From positions 310,001 through 374,000 of the forward strand of contig NZ_QMHQ01000002.1 of assembly GCF_003313325.1 (NCBI RefSeq): DNA of 64,000 bases, read 5' to 3'. Below, in pieces: positions 61,546 to 64,000 of this stretch. This DNA comes from Pedobacter namyangjuensis. GTDB lineage: Bacteria > Bacteroidota > Bacteroidia > Sphingobacteriales > Sphingobacteriaceae. The notes beneath the pieces are model-generated. The model saw only the letters and a list, made by a program, of their open reading frames with translations, did no database searches and was not told the DNA's origin. Position numbers and translations under genes: made by a program. How positions within the stretch are numbered: position 1 is the first letter of the stretch; the number at the start of each line of letters is the position of its first letter.

Positions 61546-62286
61546 TTATCTTTTAGGAGCTCTACCTAAATTTACAACGGCACCAACACTAAAAACAGAA
61601 TTTCCTGCATTTAAAAACTTTCTGCTTTTTAATCCAATGTTACTGCCACTGGTATATTGCAACTGAACTTGTTCGCTTAAAATCATTCGGGTAAAAAATA
61701 CAGGTTCAAGAAAAATATTGTCTTCGTTGGGTTGTAAAATATTGTTTTTATAAAAGTCGTTTGTTTTAACAAAGCTCATTCTCAAAGCTGTACCATAGTT
61801 TAAGCCAAAATTTACACCAAACAGTCTTAAATTGTTTTTCTTTTTAGAGCTATAATTAACTTGAATAAACTTTTTACTGTAGTTAGCTTCCTGAAATTCA
61901 GTACTAACCAGTACATCATTATCAAAATCTCTAAACACACGTTCGCTTTTACCACTACCTAAACCTGCATAAACCTCCAAGATCCTGTTGTTGTCTGGCC
62001 CAAAGGTGTTAAAGTAGCCACCGCCAAATTCAATCATTTTATGTTTAATGTCTTTTTTATCGCGTTCGTTATTCATAAACGCTCCATTAGCTAAAACAGC
62101 AACGTGATTAGTTACCGCATAGGCAGAATTGAAATTGAAATTTCCTTTTAAAGATATGTGTGCACCTGCAGCAACCTCGCCCTGCGTAGTTAACATTGGT
62201 GTATTTGGTACGCTTGGCATGTAAATAGAAGAACAACTTGCTAAGAAAACAGAGAGCATCAAAAGCGCAGACAGATTTTTTTTCAT
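61546..62286 (-). CDS. lipoprotein of unknown function, barrel-like
   Basis: 246 residues from the ATG at 62286 (MKKNLSALLMLSVFLASCSS), which yields a good lipobox; the longer frame to 62304 adds six residues. The mature chain shows alternating short strands (AVTNHVAVLANGAFMNNERD, MIEFGGGYFNTFGPDNNRIL, VYAGLGSGKSERVFRDFDND) and ends FSVGAVVNLGRAPKR. It looks like an eight-strand outer-membrane barrel with an acylated N-terminus. The family is not recognised. It stands between dinB and truC in the same direction. Confidence 0.65.
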   Translation of the reverse strand: MKKNLSALLMLSVFLASCSSIYMPSVPNTPMLTTQGEVAAGAHISLKGNFNFNSAYAVTNHVAVLANGAFMNNERDKKDIKHKMIEFGGGYFNTFGPDNNRILEVYAGLGSGKSERVFRDFDNDVLVSTEFQEANYSKKFIQVNYSSKKKNNLRLFGVNFGLNYGTALRMSFVKTNDFYKNNILQPNEDNIFLEPVFFTRMILSEQVQLQYTSGSNIGLKSRKFLNAGNSVFSVGAVVNLGRAPKR

Positions 62287-62362
62287 ATTTATTTTTAAAC
62301 TCAATATTTAAGCCAATTATTGTGTTCTGGTTCAAAAACTAACAAACCAAAAAACAAAACAA

Positions 62363-63043
62363 TTAACTGAACTTTAAAAGTTCCAATGCATGCTTAAACT
62401 CAGGTTGCACACTTGCCTCAAAAACAATCCTTTCGCCAGTTACTGGATGGCTAAATGCTAGCTCAGAAGCGTGTAAAAGCATCGTTGTCATTTCAAATTC
62501 TTCTTTAAAAAACCTGTTTTGCTTATTGCAACCGTGCTTTCTATCGCCAATAATTGGGTAGAAAATATGTGCGAAATGCCTGCGTAACTGATGCATACGG
62601 CCAGTTGTAGGCGTTGCTTCTACCAATGAATATCTCGATGTTTCATGTTTACCAAAGGCAACATCAATTTCACTACGTTGCAGGGTTTTAAAAGCTGTAA
62701 AAGCATCTTGCATATTGCCATTTTCTTTTGCTAAGGGATAATCAATTTCCCCCTCATCTGGCGCATAACCTCGCAAAACAGCCAGATATTTCTTATCAAC
62801 TAAACCTTCCTGAAATTGTTTGTGCATAGCAACCTCTATCTCTTTCTCAAATGCAAAAAGCAATAATCCGCCGGTTTTACGGTCTAGCCTATGCACCGGA
62901 CTAACATGTCGCTCAATCTGATCTCGTAGCATCTGAAGCGCAAATTCTTTCGCATCATTTGCAATTTTAGATCTATGAACCAACAAACCATGTGGTTTAT
63001 TAATCGCAATCAAATGTTCGTCTCGGTAAACAATTTCTAACAT
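62363..63043 (-). CDS. truC: RluA-family tRNA pseudouridine synthase (TruC-like)
   Basis: 226 residues from the ATG at 63043 (MLEIVYRDEHLIAINKPHGL); the longer frame lacks conservation. The catalytic Asp lies in HVSPVHRLDRKTGGLLLF, and PTTGRMHQLRRHFAHIFYPI with the terminal GDRKHGC segment fits TruC, which modifies U65 of tRNAs. There is no S4 domain, so it is not an RluC/RluD enzyme. RluA-type activity on other U positions cannot be excluded. Confidence 0.9.
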   Translation of the reverse strand: MLEIVYRDEHLIAINKPHGLLVHRSKIANDAKEFALQMLRDQIERHVSPVHRLDRKTGGLLLFAFEKEIEVAMHKQFQEGLVDKKYLAVLRGYAPDEGEIDYPLAKENGNMQDAFTAFKTLQRSEIDVAFGKHETSRYSLVEATPTTGRMHQLRRHFAHIFYPIIGDRKHGCNKQNRFFKEEFEMTTMLLHASELAFSHPVTGERIVFEASVQPEFKHALELLKFS

Positions 63044-63128
63044 TCGGCGAAGATAAGGATTTTCGGGTTTGAAAAATCTCACATTAAATGCTAACTAATT
63101 TGGGCGTGTATATTGTGATTGGATTAAT

Positions 63129-63193
63129 CGTTGGCGAGGACGCCAACGCCGGAGTGATGCTGGAACGTTCATTCGTTGGCGTCCCCGCCAACG
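63129..63193. repeat. CGTTGGCG/CGCCAACG palindromic doublet, copy 1
   Basis: Two hairpins: CGTTGGCGAGGACGCCAACG (63129-63148) and CGTTGGCGTCCCCGCCAACG (63174-63193), each with an 8-bp stem and a 4-nt loop. They are near reverse complements of each other, so the doublet is itself an inverted repeat. Confidence 0.75.
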
Positions 63194-63223
63194 TTCTAAA
63201 TAATTCTTAATTAACGAAGGAGT

Positions 63224-63276
63224 ATTGACGAGGACGCCAACGCTGGAAGGCTCATTCGTAGGCGTCCCCGCCAACG
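63224..63276. repeat. CGTTGGCG/CGCCAACG palindromic doublet, copy 2
   Basis: A tandem copy of the preceding doublet: ATTGACGAGGACGCCAACG and CGTAGGCGTCCCCGCCAACG (63257-63276), with one decayed stem on the left. The tail TTCTAAAATAATTCT is also shared. Confidence 0.7.
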
Positions 63277-63307
63277 TTCTAAAATAATTCTCAAATAATC
63301 AAAATTT

Positions 63308-63415
63308 GGGCGTGCCCCAAGGGTCGGGCTATTTGCTACAACCTTTTATTTTCGGGTTAGCCAAAAATTCAAGCAACAGTAGAAAGAAAATAAAAGGATT
63401 TTCGCGTCTATCCCT
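63308..63415. repeat. extragenic hairpin element, CCTTTTTA-armed family
   Basis: CCTTTTATTTTC (63342-63353) pairs perfectly with GAAAATAAAAGG (63386-63397). Flanks GGGCGTGCCCC, CGGGCTATTTGCTA and TTTCGCGTCTATCCCTCACG resemble, inverted, the element near 16.8 kb. Together with the two doublets this fills most of the gene-free stretch 63044-63510. Confidence 0.6.
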
Positions 63416-63510
63416 CACGCTCGCATAATTCAAAGTCGCTACAAAATTTAACCTGAACAAAAAGACAAAAAATTGAATTCCATTTGTAGGTTTTTTGCTA
63501 ATTTCGACCC

Positions 63511-64000
63511 ATGAATAAAGAAACAGTTGTTAGTGGTATCCGTTCTACTGGCAGATTACATATAGGAAATTATTATGGTGCAGTAAAAAACTTCGTGCAA
63601 ATGCAACACGATTATAATTGCTACTTTTTTATTGCCGATTTACACTCGTTAACTACTCATCCAACACCGGCAGATTTGCATGGCAATGTAAAACATGTTT
63701 TGGTCGAATATCTTGCTTGTGGTATCGATCCAGAAGAATCTACCATTTATATACAGTCTGATGTTCCGGAAATTGCGGAGTTATATTTGTACTTAAACAT
63801 GAACGCCTACATGGGCGAGTTAGAACGTAGCGCATCGTTTAAAGATAAAGTTAGAGGTAATCCTGATAATGTAAATGCTGGTTTACTAACATATCCTGTT
63901 TTAATGGCTGCTGATATTTTAATCCATAAGGCAACGAAAGTTCCAGTTGGTAAAGATCAAGAGCAACATTTAGAAATGGCTCGTACTTTTGGTAATCGCT
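63511..64000 (+). CDS. trpS: tryptophanyl-tRNA synthetase, 3' end outside window
   Basis: The frame opens with an ATG at 63511 and runs off the window with 163 codons. The class I signature GIRSTGRLHIGNYYGAVKNF (HIGN motif) is at the start, followed by FFIADLHSLTTHPTP, ELERSASFKDKV, LLTYPVLMAADILIH and VPVGKDQEQHLEMARTF, all typical of TrpS. Charges tRNA-Trp with tryptophan. The usual KMSKS motif lies beyond the window. A TAATTTCG box (one base off the -7 consensus) precedes the ATG by 3 bp. Confidence 0.95.
   Translation, partial: MNKETVVSGIRSTGRLHIGNYYGAVKNFVQMQHDYNCYFFIADLHSLTTHPTPADLHGNVKHVLVEYLACGIDPEESTIYIQSDVPEIAELYLYLNMNAYMGELERSASFKDKVRGNPDNVNAGLLTYPVLMAADILIHKATKVPVGKDQEQHLEMARTFGNR

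Overview
The window looks like chromosomal DNA of an aerobic Bacteroidetes bacterium, most likely a Pedobacter-type member of the Sphingobacteriaceae. The signs are low GC content, Bacteroidetes-type promoters (TTG, 17-23 nt spacer, TAnnTTTG), weak Shine-Dalgarno signals, many secreted lipoproteins, two TonB-dependent receptors, DUF4249/DUF4876 families, a histone H1-like protein and two GH92 mannosidases. I saw no phage, plasmid, CRISPR array, tRNA, rRNA or intact insertion sequence.

Layout. 1-4.5 kb: partial Na+/H+ antiporter, small monooxygenase-like protein, H1-like protein, cupin, a WalJ-type MBL hydrolase, a decayed GxxExxY gene and an LD-carboxypeptidase. 4.5-16.7 kb: topoisomerases III and I, a GH92 mannosidase, mnmA, a 5'-nucleotidase split into two overlapping genes, an MtfA-like peptidase and a glutathione peroxidase. 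17-25 kb: an alpha-2-macroglobulin with an intact thioester motif, followed by penicillin-binding protein 1C. 25-29.4 kb (minus strand): an overlapping pair resembling TMEM86/YhhN lysoplasmalogenase and alkylglycerol monooxygenase, an RRM protein, a DUF421 protein and a queuosine-precursor transporter. 29.5-37.8 kb (plus strand): methionine aminotransferase with omega-amidase, then glycosylasparaginase, DUF2314, CutC, two small envelope proteins and a multidomain GH92 enzyme, which fits salvage of N-glycan material. 38-45 kb: hemF, an MFS transporter, a fasciclin lipoprotein, a TlpA-DUF3738 fusion divergent from a two-component system, with four phased GTTAA repeats between them. 45-46 kb: a lone GIY-YIG nuclease gene between near-identical palindromic repeats. 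46-52 kb: a TonB receptor/DUF4249 pair, DUF4442, an AlbA_2 protein and a MATE exporter. 52-59 kb: a four-gene operon (TonB receptor, DUF4876, beta-barrel, di-heme cytochrome c peroxidase) behind two 15-bp palindromes, which suggests metal-regulated uptake. 59-64 kb: receiver protein, ECF sigma factor, dinB, lipoprotein, truC and partial trpS.

At least three families of extragenic palindromic repeats are scattered between genes: a GTCATTC...GAATGAC family near 10.2, 10.3, 22.9, 45.2 and 45.8 kb; a CGTTGGCG...CGCCAACG family at 63.1-63.3 kb; and a CCTTTTTA-armed family at 16.8 and 63.3 kb. The systems I find most worth following are the GIY-YIG gene inside the first repeat family, the palindrome-controlled TonB receptor/cytochrome peroxidase operon, and the putative ether-lipid cleavage operon at 25.4-27.3 kb.
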